From Geminicoccaceae bacterium (GTDB lineage Bacteria > Pseudomonadota > Alphaproteobacteria > Geminicoccales > Geminicoccaceae): a DNA stretch of 59,698 bases. The DNA lies in the NCBI GenBank assembly GCA_020638495.1, contig JACKIN010000019.1:1-59698 (forward strand), in the 5' to 3' direction. The notes below the pieces were generated by a model. That model did not search any database, was not told the origin of the DNA, and worked only from the letters and a program-made list of their open reading frames with translations. How positions within the stretch are numbered: the stretch's first letter is position 1; the number at the start of each line of letters is the position of its first letter. The position numbers and the translations under genes were made by a program. Shown in pieces: positions 51,066 to 59,698 of this stretch.

Positions 51066-52432
51066 GACGCGGCGCGCAGGCCCTGCCGCTCCTCCTTCAG
51101 GGCCTCGGCCATGAGGAAGGCGAGCTCGAGGCTCTGCTGCGCGTTCAGCCGGGGATCGCAATAGGTGTGGTAGCGGTCCTTCAGCGCCGCCTCGGTGATC
51201 GCCTGCGCCCCGCCGGTGCATTCGGTGACGTCCTGCCCCGTCATCTCGAGATGGATGCCGCCGGCATGCGTGCCGAGGCCGCGGTGGATGGCGAAGAAGC
51301 TGCGGACCTCGGCCAGGATCCGCTCGAACGGGCGGGTCTTGTAGCCCGACGATGACTTGACCGTGTTGCCGTGCATGGGATCGCAGGTCCAGACGACGAT
51401 GCGGCCCTCGCGCTCGAGGGCGCGGACCAGGGGTGGCAGGTGCCGCTCGACCAGCTCGTGCCCCATGCGGGCGATGACGGTGAGCCGGCCCGGCTCGTTC
51501 GCCGGGTTGAGGACGTCGCAGAGCCGAAGCAGGTCGTCGACCGGCATGGTCGGGCCGGCCTTGACCCCCAGCGGGTTGGCGATGCCGCGGCAGTACTCGA
51601 CATGGGCACCGTCGAGCTGACGGGTGCGGTCGCCGATCCAGACCAGGTGCGCCGAGGTGTCGTACCAGCGGCCCGAGGTGGAATCGATCCGGGTCATCGC
51701 CTCCTCGAAGCCGAGCAGCAGCGCCTCGTGGCTGGTGTAGAGGGTGGTCCGGGTGATCTCCGGCGTGGAGAGGTCGGTGACCCCGCAGGCGCGCATGAAG
51801 TCCAGCGCCTGGCTGATCGCGTCGGCGAAATCCTGGTAGCGCTCGCCCGCCGGCGACTTGTCGAGAAAGCCCAGCGTCCATTCGTGGACGCGGGTGAGGG
51901 CCGCGTAGCCGCCCTGGGTGAAGGCGCGCAGCAGGTTGAGCGTCGCGGCGGCCTGGCTGTAGGCCTGGAGCTGCCGCGCCGGGTCGGGCTCGCGGTCCTC
52001 GGCGACGAAGTCGAGGCCGTTGACGATGTCGCCCCTATAGCTCGGCAGCTCGACCTCGCCGATGCGCTCCATGGGTGCGGAGCGCGGCTTGGCGAACTGG
52101 CCGGCCATGCGGCCGACCTTGACCACCGGCATGCCGCCGCCGAAGGTCAGGACCACGGCCATCTGCAGCAGGACGCGGAGCGTGTCGCGGATCTTGTCGG
52201 CGTTGAAGTCGGCGAAGGCCTCGGCGCAGTCACCGCCCTGGAGCAGGAAGCCCTGGCCTTTCGCGACCTGGGCCAGCTCCTCCTTGAGCTTGCGCGCCTC
52301 GCCGGCGAACACCAAAGGCGGGTAGCCGGCGAGCTGACGCTCGACGCCGGCCAGATTCTCGGCGTTCTTGTAGTCCGGCATCTGGTGGCGGCTCCTCTGC
52401 CGCCAGCTCTGTGGTGTCCAGCTCTGGGTCAT
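51062..52432 (-). CDS. Class II 3-deoxy-7-phosphoheptulonate synthase
   Basis: 456 aa, plant/bacterial type II DAHP synthase, the first step of the shikimate pathway (PEP plus erythrose 4-phosphate). Motifs are FLLQGGDCAEAF, VGRMAGQFAKPRS, WTCDPMHGNTV and GIHLEMTGQDVTECTGG. Length is normal. The ATG starts MTQSWTPQSWRQRSRHQMPD. It lies 31 nt after gor and overlaps the nicotinate phosphoribosyltransferase start by 4 nt, forming an operon of otherwise unrelated metabolism. Confidence 0.96.
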   Translation of the reverse strand: MTQSWTPQSWRQRSRHQMPDYKNAENLAGVERQLAGYPPLVFAGEARKLKEELAQVAKGQGFLLQGGDCAEAFADFNADKIRDTLRVLLQMAVVLTFGGGMPVVKVGRMAGQFAKPRSAPMERIGEVELPSYRGDIVNGLDFVAEDREPDPARQLQAYSQAAATLNLLRAFTQGGYAALTRVHEWTLGFLDKSPAGERYQDFADAISQALDFMRACGVTDLSTPEITRTTLYTSHEALLLGFEEAMTRIDSTSGRWYDTSAHLVWIGDRTRQLDGAHVEYCRGIANPLGVKAGPTMPVDDLLRLCDVLNPANEPGRLTVIARMGHELVERHLPPLVRALEREGRIVVWTCDPMHGNTVKSSSGYKTRPFERILAEVRSFFAIHRGLGTHAGGIHLEMTGQDVTECTGGAQAITEAALKDRYHTYCDPRLNAQQSLELAFLMAEALKEERQGLRAAS

Positions 52433-52463
52433 GGCCCTTCGTCCCTATTGCCCCGTCAGGCGA

Positions 52464-53864
52464 TCAGCCGGTCGCCGGCTGATACATCGTGACGAATTCC
52501 TCCGCGGCCGATGGGTGCACCCCGACCGTTGCGTCGAATTGCGCCTTGGTGGCCCCGGCCGTCAAGGCAATGGCGAGACCCTGCACGATCTCGGCCGCAT
52601 CGTCGCCGACCATCGAGCAGCCGAGCACGCGGTCGCTGTCGGCGTCCACCACGAGCTTCATGAAGGTTCGGTTGGCGGCACCCGGCAGCGTGTAGAGCAT
52701 CGGCCGGAAGTCGGTCTTGAAGACCTGGACCGCGTGGCCGCGGCTTCGGGCCTCGGCTTCGCTCATGCCGACCGAGCCGGCCTGCGGCATGCCGAAGATG
52801 GCGGTCGGGATCGAGGCGTAGGCGACCTCGTGCGGATTGTCGTTGTAGAGGGTCTCGGCGATCACCCGGCCCTCGGCGATGGCGACGGGCGTGAGGTCGT
52901 GCTGGCCGCTGTGCAGGCCCTGGCCGGCGTGGTCGCTGCAGTCGCCGACGGCGTAGAGGCCGGGAACGGAGCTCTTGTAGGCGGTGTCCACCTCGATGGC
53001 ACCTAGGGGGTCCATGGCGACGCCGAGCGCGTCGAGGCCGAGCTGGCTGGTGTTGGGCAGGGCGTCGCGGCCGGTGGCGTAGACGACGAGGTCGGCGTCG
53101 ATGGCGCCGGTGGTGGTGTCGAGCCGGTAGCCGGCGCCGGCGGGTGCGATGCCGGTGACCACGGTGTTGCGGCGGAGATCGAGGCCGTGGCGCTCGAGCT
53201 CGGCGGTCATGTGCCGGCGGAGATCCTCGTCGAAGCCGCGCAAGGGCTGGTCGGCGCGCAGGATCAGGCTGGTCTGGACGCCGAGCCCGTTGAAGATGCT
53301 GGCGAGCTCGACGCCGATATACCCCGCCCCCACCACGGCTAGCCGCTTCGGCATGGGGTAGAGGTTCTCGAGGATCTCGTCGGAGGTGACCGTGTGCTCG
53401 ACGCCGGGGAGGACGGGCTTCGCCGGCCTCGCGCCCACGGCGACGAGCAGGTTGGTGGCCTCGTGCTCGGCACCGCCCACGGCGATGCGAAAGGCGCCGT
53501 CGGCGGTGCGCCCGAGGACATTGGCACGGTCGGCATGAACGGTGACGCCGGCGCGGTCGAGCATGCCGAGATAGATGTCGTTGAGCCGCTGGATCTCGGT
53601 GTTGCGCGCCTCGATGAGGGCCTGGAAGTCGAGCACCGGCGCCTCGCCGAGCCGCCAGCCATAGCCCTTGGCCAAGCGGAACATCTCGGCGAAATGGGCG
53701 CCGTAATGCATCAGCTTCTTCGGCACGCAGCCGCGGATGACGCAGGTGCCGCCGACCCGGCTGGATTCGGCGAGCCCGACCTTCGCCCCGTACGCGGCAG
53801 CACGGCGGCCACAGGCGACGCCGCCGGAGCCGCCGCCGATGACGTAGAGGTCGAAACGAGCCAT
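52464..53864 (-). CDS. gor: Glutathione-disulfide reductase
   Basis: 466 aa. FAD-binding GGGSGGVACGRRAA is followed by the redox-active disulfide in GGTCVIRGCVPKKL (C41, C46). The NADP-binding GAGYIGVELASIFNGLGV and the C-terminal active-site His in VGVHPSAAEEF complete the enzyme. The Arg-rich NADPH pocket is not clearly visible. It keeps glutathione reduced in the cytoplasm. It heads the gor-DAHP synthase-pncB operon; 185 nt separate it from the divergent flavoenzyme gene. Confidence 0.96.
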   Translation of the reverse strand: MARFDLYVIGGGSGGVACGRRAAAYGAKVGLAESSRVGGTCVIRGCVPKKLMHYGAHFAEMFRLAKGYGWRLGEAPVLDFQALIEARNTEIQRLNDIYLGMLDRAGVTVHADRANVLGRTADGAFRIAVGGAEHEATNLLVAVGARPAKPVLPGVEHTVTSDEILENLYPMPKRLAVVGAGYIGVELASIFNGLGVQTSLILRADQPLRGFDEDLRRHMTAELERHGLDLRRNTVVTGIAPAGAGYRLDTTTGAIDADLVVYATGRDALPNTSQLGLDALGVAMDPLGAIEVDTAYKSSVPGLYAVGDCSDHAGQGLHSGQHDLTPVAIAEGRVIAETLYNDNPHEVAYASIPTAIFGMPQAGSVGMSEAEARSRGHAVQVFKTDFRPMLYTLPGAANRTFMKLVVDADSDRVLGCSMVGDDAAEIVQGLAIALTAGATKAQFDATVGVHPSAAEEFVTMYQPATG

Positions 53865-54049
53865 GCCGAATCCCGAAGTGCTCTCGTGGAATGCGGGCTC
53901 CTAGCGCGTCCGCCGGCGGCTGTCACGTTTTCGGCGGCGCCAGACGGGTCTCGAGCGGGCTCGATCGGCTTGCTCGCCGCGGCCGGCCGGTCCACGTTCG
54001 CACGGGAACGCCGGGGCGGGCAGGCTTGATACGGGATCGGGAAGGCGCC

Positions 54050-55645
54050 ATGGACAAGCGGCTGAAATACTGGGGCTGGGGGCATGAGGGGGACGGGCTC
54101 GACGCGGGCCAGACCAGGGAGCTGCTGGCCACCTTCGTCGACGGCTTCGCCATCCGGCCGACCGACGACGGCGCCTTTCCGACGCTCGACGCTCTCGACC
54201 TGCCGGCGCCCCGGCTGACGCCGCCGGCGAGCGTCGCGGGCCTGTGCACGACCGATCGGCACGAGCGGGCGCTGCACGCCTTCGGCCAGTCGCAGCCGGA
54301 TTCGATCCGCTGCTACATGGGCGACTTCGCCCATGCGCCGGACGTGGTGGCCTATCCGGAGAACGCCCTGGACATCGCGCGGCTGATGGAATGGTGCGGC
54401 GTCGCGGGTGCGGCGCTGATCCCCTATGGCGGCGGCTCCTCCGTCGTCGGCGGCGTGACGGCCGATGTCGATGACGGGTTCAACGGCGTCGTCGCCCTCG
54501 ACATGGGCCGCATGGGCCGGGTGCTGGAGATCGACGAGGTCAGCCGGGCGGCGCGGATCCAGGCGGGTGCCCGGGGGCCGGCGCTGGAAGCCGGGCTCAG
54601 GCCGAGCGGGCTGACGCTTCGGCACTTTCCCCAGAGCTTCGAGCACTCGACGCTGGGCGGCTGGATCGCCACCCGCTCGGGCGGGCACTTCGCGACCCTC
54701 CTCACGCATATCGACGACCTCGTCGAGAGCGTCGCCATGACCACGCCGGCGGGCGAGATCGCCTCGCGGCGGCTGCCGGGCTCCGGTGCCGGCCCCAGCC
54801 CGGACCGGTTCATGATCGGCTCGGAGGGCGCGCTCGGGGTCATCACCGAGGCCTGGGTGCGGCTGCAGGGGCGGCCGGTCTTCAAGGCGACGGCGGGGTA
54901 TCGCTTCGCCGATTTCCTGGATGCGGCGCGGGCGGTGCGCGCCGTGGCGCAGGCCGGGCTCTATCCGGCCAACCTGCGCATCGTCGACGGGGTCGAGCTG
55001 CAGGTGAACGGCGCCGGCGACGGGTCGTTCACGCTCATGGTCGTCTCGTTCGAGAGCGCGGACCATCAGGTCGACGCCTGGATGGCGCGGGCGGAAGAAT
55101 GCTGCCTCGACCATGGCGGCCGGGTCGACGTGCCCTGGCGGGACAACCCGAACGCCCATCTCGAGGGGGCCGTCGGCGCCTGGCGCGAGGCCTTCATCCG
55201 CATGCCGTACAACCGCGAGCGGCTGACGCCGCGCGGCATCATCTCCGACACGTTCGAGACGTCGATCACCTGGGACCGGTTCGAGGGGTTCCACGAAACC
55301 ATCCAGGAGGCGACGGCACAGGCGATCCGGCACGCGACGGGCCGGCCGGGGGCGGTCTCCTGCCGCTTCAGCCACGCCTATCCGGACGGGCCGGCACCCT
55401 ACTTCGCCTTCCATGCCGCGGGCCGCAAGGGGGCGCTCCTCGGGCAGTGGCAGGCGATCAAGGACGCGGTGTCGGAGGCGCTGATCCGCGAGGGCGGGAC
55501 GATCACCCACCACCACGCGGTCGGCCGCGATCACCAGAAATGGTACGAGCGGCAGCGACCGGCGCTGTTCGGCGAGGTGCTGGCGGCGGCGAAGAAGCGG
55601 CTGGACCCGCTCGGCATCCTCAACCCGGGCGTCATCGTGCGGTAG
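54050..55645 (+). CDS. Alkyldihydroxyacetonephosphate synthase-like FAD-binding oxidoreductase
   Basis: 531 aa from the ATG at 54050. The N-terminus MDKRLKYWGWGHEGDGLD has the YWGWG motif of AGPS. The FAD (PCMH/VAO-type) domain contains IPYGGGSSVVGG and MIGSEGALGVITEAWVRLQG. The C-terminal THHHAVGRDHQKW carries the triple-His motif characteristic of AGPS (ether-lipid synthesis: swapping an acyl for an alkyl chain on DHAP). The frame upstream of 54050 is Arg-rich and not family-like. Function by homology only; membrane ether lipids are not common in alphaproteobacteria. Confidence 0.88.
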   Translation: MDKRLKYWGWGHEGDGLDAGQTRELLATFVDGFAIRPTDDGAFPTLDALDLPAPRLTPPASVAGLCTTDRHERALHAFGQSQPDSIRCYMGDFAHAPDVVAYPENALDIARLMEWCGVAGAALIPYGGGSSVVGGVTADVDDGFNGVVALDMGRMGRVLEIDEVSRAARIQAGARGPALEAGLRPSGLTLRHFPQSFEHSTLGGWIATRSGGHFATLLTHIDDLVESVAMTTPAGEIASRRLPGSGAGPSPDRFMIGSEGALGVITEAWVRLQGRPVFKATAGYRFADFLDAARAVRAVAQAGLYPANLRIVDGVELQVNGAGDGSFTLMVVSFESADHQVDAWMARAEECCLDHGGRVDVPWRDNPNAHLEGAVGAWREAFIRMPYNRERLTPRGIISDTFETSITWDRFEGFHETIQEATAQAIRHATGRPGAVSCRFSHAYPDGPAPYFAFHAAGRKGALLGQWQAIKDAVSEALIREGGTITHHHAVGRDHQKWYERQRPALFGEVLAAAKKRLDPLGILNPGVIVR

Positions 55646-55908
55646 CGGTGTGTCATGGCCCTGCTGTTGGCGGGCGGGACGGCGGCGTGGCGCCGGGTGG
55701 TGGGGCGGCAGGGTGTCGAGGCGGGTCGGTCGGGCGGGGCGGCAGCGGGATGGCGGGGGATGGTGGTGCCTTGGTTTCACCGGCGCGGCGGGCGGTGGCG
55801 GCCGGGACGGTGCTTCGGCGAGGGGGCTGGAGGGCCATGGCCGTCGCTTGAGCCGGGCGCCTGCCGTCGGAGACCGGGTTGCCTCGGGCCCGGATGCCCA
55901 ACCGTGCG
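55646..55908. other. Non-coding stretch after the AGPS-like gene
   Basis: 263 nt of very GC-rich sequence with overlapping Gly/Arg/Pro-rich open frames and no believable gene. It adjoins the transposase remnant. Confidence 0.5.
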
Positions 55909-56052
55909 GCTGGCACCGACGCCGAGCTCGCGGCTCATCGCCGCCACGTTCTCGCCGGCCTCCATGCGGCCGACCGCACCCAGCTTGAAATCACGGTCGT
56001 AGCGTCGGATCGTCCGGGTCCTCGTCGCGTTCTCCCGGCGCAGAACCGACAC
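55909..56052 (-). pseudogene. Transposase (IS3-type OrfA) N-terminal remnant
   Basis: The minus strand encodes RRYDRDFKLGAVGRMEAGEN then VAAMSRELGVGAS, the helix-turn-helix N-terminus of an IS3/ISL-type OrfA. After residue 48 the sequence departs from the family, so it is a truncated fragment. No inverted repeats were seen around it. Confidence 0.65.
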
Positions 56053-56085
56053 GTCGTTCTCGTCTCACCCGAGGGGCGCCGTCCA

Positions 56086-57036
56086 CTACCGTCCCCGGAA
56101 GGCGGAGGGCGTTGTGCCCGTCCACCTCTTGAACGCCCGAGTAAAATGGGCCGGATCGCCGTAGCCGAGGTCCAGTGCCAACCCCAGGAGATCCTGGGAT
56201 CTGTCGGCGAGGCTGCGAAGTGCCTGGTCGCGCCGCGCGACATCGAGGAGATCCGAGAACACCACCCCGCACAGCTTGAGCCTGCGCTGCAACGTACGCC
56301 GCGTCAGCCCCAGTCTGGACGCAACGCCGTCGATGCGGATCGGAGTCTCGGGGAACATTGCCGCAATGATCTGTGCCGCCCGCAGCGTGACCCGCAGCGC
56401 ATCGTGGTCCCGGCTCGGAGCGTTCGCGCTGGCGAGCGGCTTCTCCAACAGCGATCGGGGGAAAAGCACGCCCTCGGCGGCGCAGCCGAACTCCAGCCTT
56501 TCGCCAAGAGGAGCCTCGAGAGCGGCCCACTGCGGGGCGTAGGGAACAGCAAGACGGACCGTCACCATGTCCGCTTCGCCGGAGAGCAGGAGAATGTTTC
56601 GGATCACCGCGAGGGAGGCCTGGACGAACTGCGTGGTGTCCTGGGTCGAGGCCCCCTCGAGCGCGAAGCGCAGAAAGATGCGGTCGCCTTCCCGACCGGC
56701 AGTCAGCCCTGAGCCACGGTGCACGAGGCCGAGGTTGCCGATCATCGCCCGGCACGCCCCTTCGACCGTATCCGCGTCGGTCACCCGCCTGCCGAACTCG
56801 CCGAAATCCTGCAGGCGCGCCGACTTGCCGATCATCGCACCGGCGCAGGGATCGCCTGTCTCGCGCGCCACGGCATTCGTCAGTCGCAGGCACTCGGCGC
56901 GCGGGAACCACGTATCGCGGGCCTGAAAAATACTCGGCGCCACCAGCTCGCGGCCGAAGAACTCGAGCACGTCGATGCCGCGTTGCGCCAGGAAGGGCGC
57001 AACCTGCTGCAGGCTCACCGCGTGGATCTCGGCCAT
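56086..57036 (-). CDS. AraC family transcriptional regulator
   Basis: 316 aa from the ATG at 57036, preceded by GGAGAGTTGAGG. The N-terminal 200 residues fit the arabinose-binding-like domain (PF12625 type) seen in OruR/ArgR-like regulators. The C-terminal HTH-18 domain has two helix-turn-helix units: IDGVASRLGLTRRTLQRRLK and LGLALDLGYGDPAHFTRAFK, then RWTGTTPSAFRG. It is divergent from the DUF1254 genes with 213 nt between them and may control them. A longer frame upstream covers the opposite strand and is not coding. Confidence 0.92.
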   Translation of the reverse strand: MAEIHAVSLQQVAPFLAQRGIDVLEFFGRELVAPSIFQARDTWFPRAECLRLTNAVARETGDPCAGAMIGKSARLQDFGEFGRRVTDADTVEGACRAMIGNLGLVHRGSGLTAGREGDRIFLRFALEGASTQDTTQFVQASLAVIRNILLLSGEADMVTVRLAVPYAPQWAALEAPLGERLEFGCAAEGVLFPRSLLEKPLASANAPSRDHDALRVTLRAAQIIAAMFPETPIRIDGVASRLGLTRRTLQRRLKLCGVVFSDLLDVARRDQALRSLADRSQDLLGLALDLGYGDPAHFTRAFKRWTGTTPSAFRGR

Positions 57037-57249
57037 CCTCAACTCTCCGGGCGACTGCCCCTCAGCCACCGCCGAGGTTGTCAGCGGCTGAATTCCAGAA
57101 ATTGTCACCAAATGGCAAGCGCAACCCCTGCCTCGGCAAGTAAGCTCGCCAGCAGCCCGCCTGTTGGCCGACCCCGCCCATCGGGCCGCTCGCCCCGACC
57201 GGCGCTGTTGGCAGATCGCGGCAGGGGCCAGCAACCCAAGGGAGGCGAA

Positions 57250-58770
57250 ATGCTCGCACCATCCAGGATATGCCGCGCTACCGCATCGGTGGTCGCCTGC
57301 GTTGTGATCGGCGGCTGGTTCATCGTGGCACGGGCGGAGACATACAAGTACGAGACCGCGATCCCGCCGGGGATCGCGGCGCCGGACAGCATCGAAACGC
57401 CCCTCGGCACACTGAATTTCCACAACGGCTTCCCGGACGAGGCGACGGCTCGGACCTTGTTCGACAATCTCGATCTGCAGCGTGCCGTGCAGGCCTTTCT
57501 GCTCGGGATTCCGGCCGTCAGCCAAGTCGCGAACCGCGCCGCCTTTGCCGGCCTCGGCCCGGCCAACAGCTTCGTGCCGATCTTCGAGCAGCTGCTCGAC
57601 TCCCGCACGCTGGTGCTCACCGGCAACGACAACACCGTCTACAGCTGGACCTGGCTCGACCTGAGCGACGGGCCGATCGTGCTCGAAGTGCCGCCCAAGG
57701 TGCTCGGCACCGCCAACGACATGTGGCAACGCTGGGTCGTCGACGTGGGCATCACCGGCGCCGACAAGGGGGAGGGTGGCAAGTACCTGTTCCTGCCGCC
57801 CGGCTACTCGGGCGACGTGCCGGCCGATGGCTTCGTTCAGGTCGTGCACTCGCCGACCTTCGGCCTCTGGATCCCCTGGCGCAGCTTCCTGGTGGACGGC
57901 GATCCGGCGCCGGGCGTGGATCTGGTCAAGCGCCACACGAAGATCTACCCCCTTGGCGCGGCTCCGGCGACGCCGTCTTTCGTGGACATGACCGGAACGG
58001 CGATCAGCACCGTCTATCCGGCGGATTTCACCTTCTGGGAATTGCTGAACGAGGTCGTGCAGCAGGAGCCGGTCGCATCGCTCGACCCGGTGACGCTCGG
58101 CTTCTTCGCCGCGATCGGGATCGAGAAGGGCAAGCCCTTCGCGCCCGACGACCGGATGAAGAAGATCCTCGGCCAAGCCGCCGCGATCGGCGACGCGACG
58201 TCGCGCGCGATCGTGTTCCACAATCGGGATGCAAATGCCTTCTACTATCGAGGCAGCAACTGGCAGCGCGGCTTCACTGGAGGCTACAACTTCCAGTCGC
58301 AACCGGGAGTTGCGGATTTCGACGCCGCGACCTTCTACTACACGATCGCCATCCTGGTGACGCCGGCGATGGAGGAGAAGTTCATCGGCAAGGGCTCGCA
58401 ATACGCCTGGGTGGCTCGCGATGCCGCCGACGCGCCGCTCGACGGCGGCAAGACCTACCGGCTGCATCTGCCCAAGGACGTGCCGGTCAAGGATTTCTGG
58501 TCGCTCATCCTCTACTCGAATCAGACCCGCTCGATGATCCAGACCGACCAGCCGCATCCGGCCGTTTCGAGCCAGGACAAGGATCTGCTCGTGAATGCCG
58601 ACGGCACGATCGACGTCTGGTTCGGACCGCAAGCACCGGAGGGCAAGAAGCCGAACTGGGTCCAGACCGTGCCGGGGTCGGGCTGGAACCTGGTGCTGCG
58701 GCTCTATGGCGCGCTCGAGCCCTGGTTCGACCAGAGCTGGAGGCCCGGGGAGATCGAGCCGGTGCCCTGA
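57250..58770 (+). CDS. DUF1254/DUF1214 domain protein, secreted
   Basis: 506 aa from the ATG at 57250, which follows GGGAGGCG. A signal peptide (residues 1-29) ends near IVARA. The mature protein has the DUF1254 domain (SIETPLGTLNFHNGFPDEAT, then LDLQRAVQAFLLGIPAV and LTGNDNTVYSWTWLDL) and the C-terminal DUF1214 domain (YRLHLPKDVPVKDFWSLILY, SNQTRSMIQTDQPHPAVSS). Function is not established; the family is exported in many proteobacteria. A paralogue follows 53 nt downstream. Confidence 0.92.
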   Translation: MLAPSRICRATASVVACVVIGGWFIVARAETYKYETAIPPGIAAPDSIETPLGTLNFHNGFPDEATARTLFDNLDLQRAVQAFLLGIPAVSQVANRAAFAGLGPANSFVPIFEQLLDSRTLVLTGNDNTVYSWTWLDLSDGPIVLEVPPKVLGTANDMWQRWVVDVGITGADKGEGGKYLFLPPGYSGDVPADGFVQVVHSPTFGLWIPWRSFLVDGDPAPGVDLVKRHTKIYPLGAAPATPSFVDMTGTAISTVYPADFTFWELLNEVVQQEPVASLDPVTLGFFAAIGIEKGKPFAPDDRMKKILGQAAAIGDATSRAIVFHNRDANAFYYRGSNWQRGFTGGYNFQSQPGVADFDAATFYYTIAILVTPAMEEKFIGKGSQYAWVARDAADAPLDGGKTYRLHLPKDVPVKDFWSLILYSNQTRSMIQTDQPHPAVSSQDKDLLVNADGTIDVWFGPQAPEGKKPNWVQTVPGSGWNLVLRLYGALEPWFDQSWRPGEIEPVP

Positions 58771-58823
58771 GGCAGGGGCGCCGGCTGCCCGGTGAAGCAG
58801 CGTACAGCGAGAGGGGAGCCGGA

Positions 58824-59698
58824 ATGACCGTGCCTCGACAGTTCCTGATGGCCAGCGCCCTTGCGGCGGCAGTGGCGCTCTTGCCCGGCGGGGCCGGCGC
58901 GCAGCCGGCATACGCGCCCGACGTGCCGGCGAAGATCACGACGCCCGACACGGTCGAGACCCGGATCGGCACCCTGCATTTCAAGAACGGCGTGCCCGAC
59001 GCCACCACGGCGCAGATGGCATTCGACCAGCTCGATTTCGGGCGTGGCGTGCAGGCCTTCCTCACGGGCATGTCGGCCACCTCGGTGCACGCCCTGTGCC
59101 GGGGCTTCGAGGAGGCCGGCATTCCCCTCAACCGCGGCATCGGCATCAGCGAGGATCTGCTCGATGCCCGCTCGCTGTTCCTGACCGCCAACACCACCAC
59201 TGTCTATGTCGTGCAATGCGTTGACCTGACGGAGGGGCCGATGGTCGTGCGCATCCCGCCGCGGGTGCTGGGCCCCGTCGATGACGCCAATTTCCGCTGG
59301 GTCACCGACGTCGGGCTGACCGGCCCCGACAAGGGGGCGGGCGGCGACTATCTGTTCGTTCCGCCCGGCTACACGGCGCCTCTGCCGGCAGAAGGCTATC
59401 ACATCGCACGGCCGGGCACGAACCGGCTGCTGATCTTCTATCGCGCCTTCGTCGAGAAGGGCGATGTCGCGGCGGCGGTGGCGGGTGTGAAGGCCAAGGC
59501 AGCGGTCTTTGCCCTCTCCCGGGCAGACGGCCCGCCGGCGACCACGGTCGTCGATGTCTCGGGTGTGAAATTCAACACGATCAGCGCCAACGACGTCAGC
59601 TTCTTCGAGGAATTGAACGCGGTGGTGCAGAACGAACCGGCGGATTGGGTCGATCCCGATACCGTGGGCCTCTATGCGTCGATCGGCATCCGCAAGGG
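58824..59698 (+). CDS. DUF1254 domain protein, 3' end beyond window
   Basis: At least 291 codons from the ATG at 58824, after GAGGGGAGCC. A signal peptide (LMASALAAAVALLPGGAGAQ) is followed by TVETRIGTLHFKNGVPDATT and LFLTANTTTVYVVQCVDL, clear DUF1254 features. It is paralogous to the preceding gene (same blocks in the same order), so this is a tandem duplication. The window cuts it before the DUF1214 part. Confidence 0.92.
   Translation, partial: MTVPRQFLMASALAAAVALLPGGAGAQPAYAPDVPAKITTPDTVETRIGTLHFKNGVPDATTAQMAFDQLDFGRGVQAFLTGMSATSVHALCRGFEEAGIPLNRGIGISEDLLDARSLFLTANTTTVYVVQCVDLTEGPMVVRIPPRVLGPVDDANFRWVTDVGLTGPDKGAGGDYLFVPPGYTAPLPAEGYHIARPGTNRLLIFYRAFVEKGDVAAAVAGVKAKAAVFALSRADGPPATTVVDVSGVKFNTISANDVSFFEELNAVVQNEPADWVDPDTVGLYASIGIRK

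Overview
This window comes from a GC-rich alphaproteobacterium, probably of the Rhodospirillales/Geminicoccales kind. The evidence is FliX (a flagellar regulator known only from Alphaproteobacteria), a CtrA-like box in front of fliX, the gene order tpr-bamB-der, the run tig-clpP-clpX-lon, an IalB-family protein and a class II DAHP synthase. Gene assignments rest on reading motifs by eye; no database search was possible.

Layout. 1-380: tandem imperfect repeat of about 171 bp. 381-3276 (-): MttB-family methyltransferase plus a FAD amine oxidoreductase. 3383-6817 (-): tpr-bamB-der. 7030-9174: thpR and guaA, convergent. 9301-15710 (+): tRNA-Leu(TAG), tig, clpP, clpX, lon, closed by a clear terminator. 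15912-20633 (-): flagellar operon flgI-flgJ-flgN-flgK-flgL behind a good sigma-54 promoter, with fliX divergent. 21373-25262 (-): overlapping larA-larC-larE-larB for the nickel-pincer cofactor and its racemase-family enzyme. 25383-25819: tRNA-Leu(TAA) and a pterin dehydratase. 26036-28834 (-): an isolated three-gene cassette with a phage tailspike-like beta-helix protein behind a near-consensus sigma-70 promoter. 29016-37596 (+): seven-gene operon (three glycosyltransferases, histidine phosphatase, polysaccharide deacetylase-like protein, double ABC ATPase, family 5 solute-binding protein) with no permease genes. 37593-39790 (-): methyltransferase, MBL hydrolase, methyltransferase. 39925-42321 (-): subtilisin-like autotransporter with a lipoprotein signal. 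42458-47541: quinone oxidoreductase, SpoU-type RNA methyltransferase, IalB-like protein, rlmN, sppA. 47542-49940: repeat-rich insertion zone with a 15-bp inverted repeat, five phased 19-bp palindromes, a complete IS element of 1458 bp, two transposase remnants and short tandem repeats. 49941-53864 (-): gor, class II DAHP synthase, nicotinate phosphoribosyltransferase. 54050-55645 (+): alkyl-DHAP synthase-like flavoenzyme. 55646-59698: transposase remnant, AraC regulator, and divergent tandem DUF1254 genes, the last cut by the window edge.

Most of the window is ordinary chromosomal core. The parts most worth following up are the phased palindrome array (47764-47909), the orphan tailspike cassette, the glycosyltransferase/deacetylase/ABC operon, the lipoprotein autotransporter, and the lar operon, whose LarE has the three-cysteine pattern.
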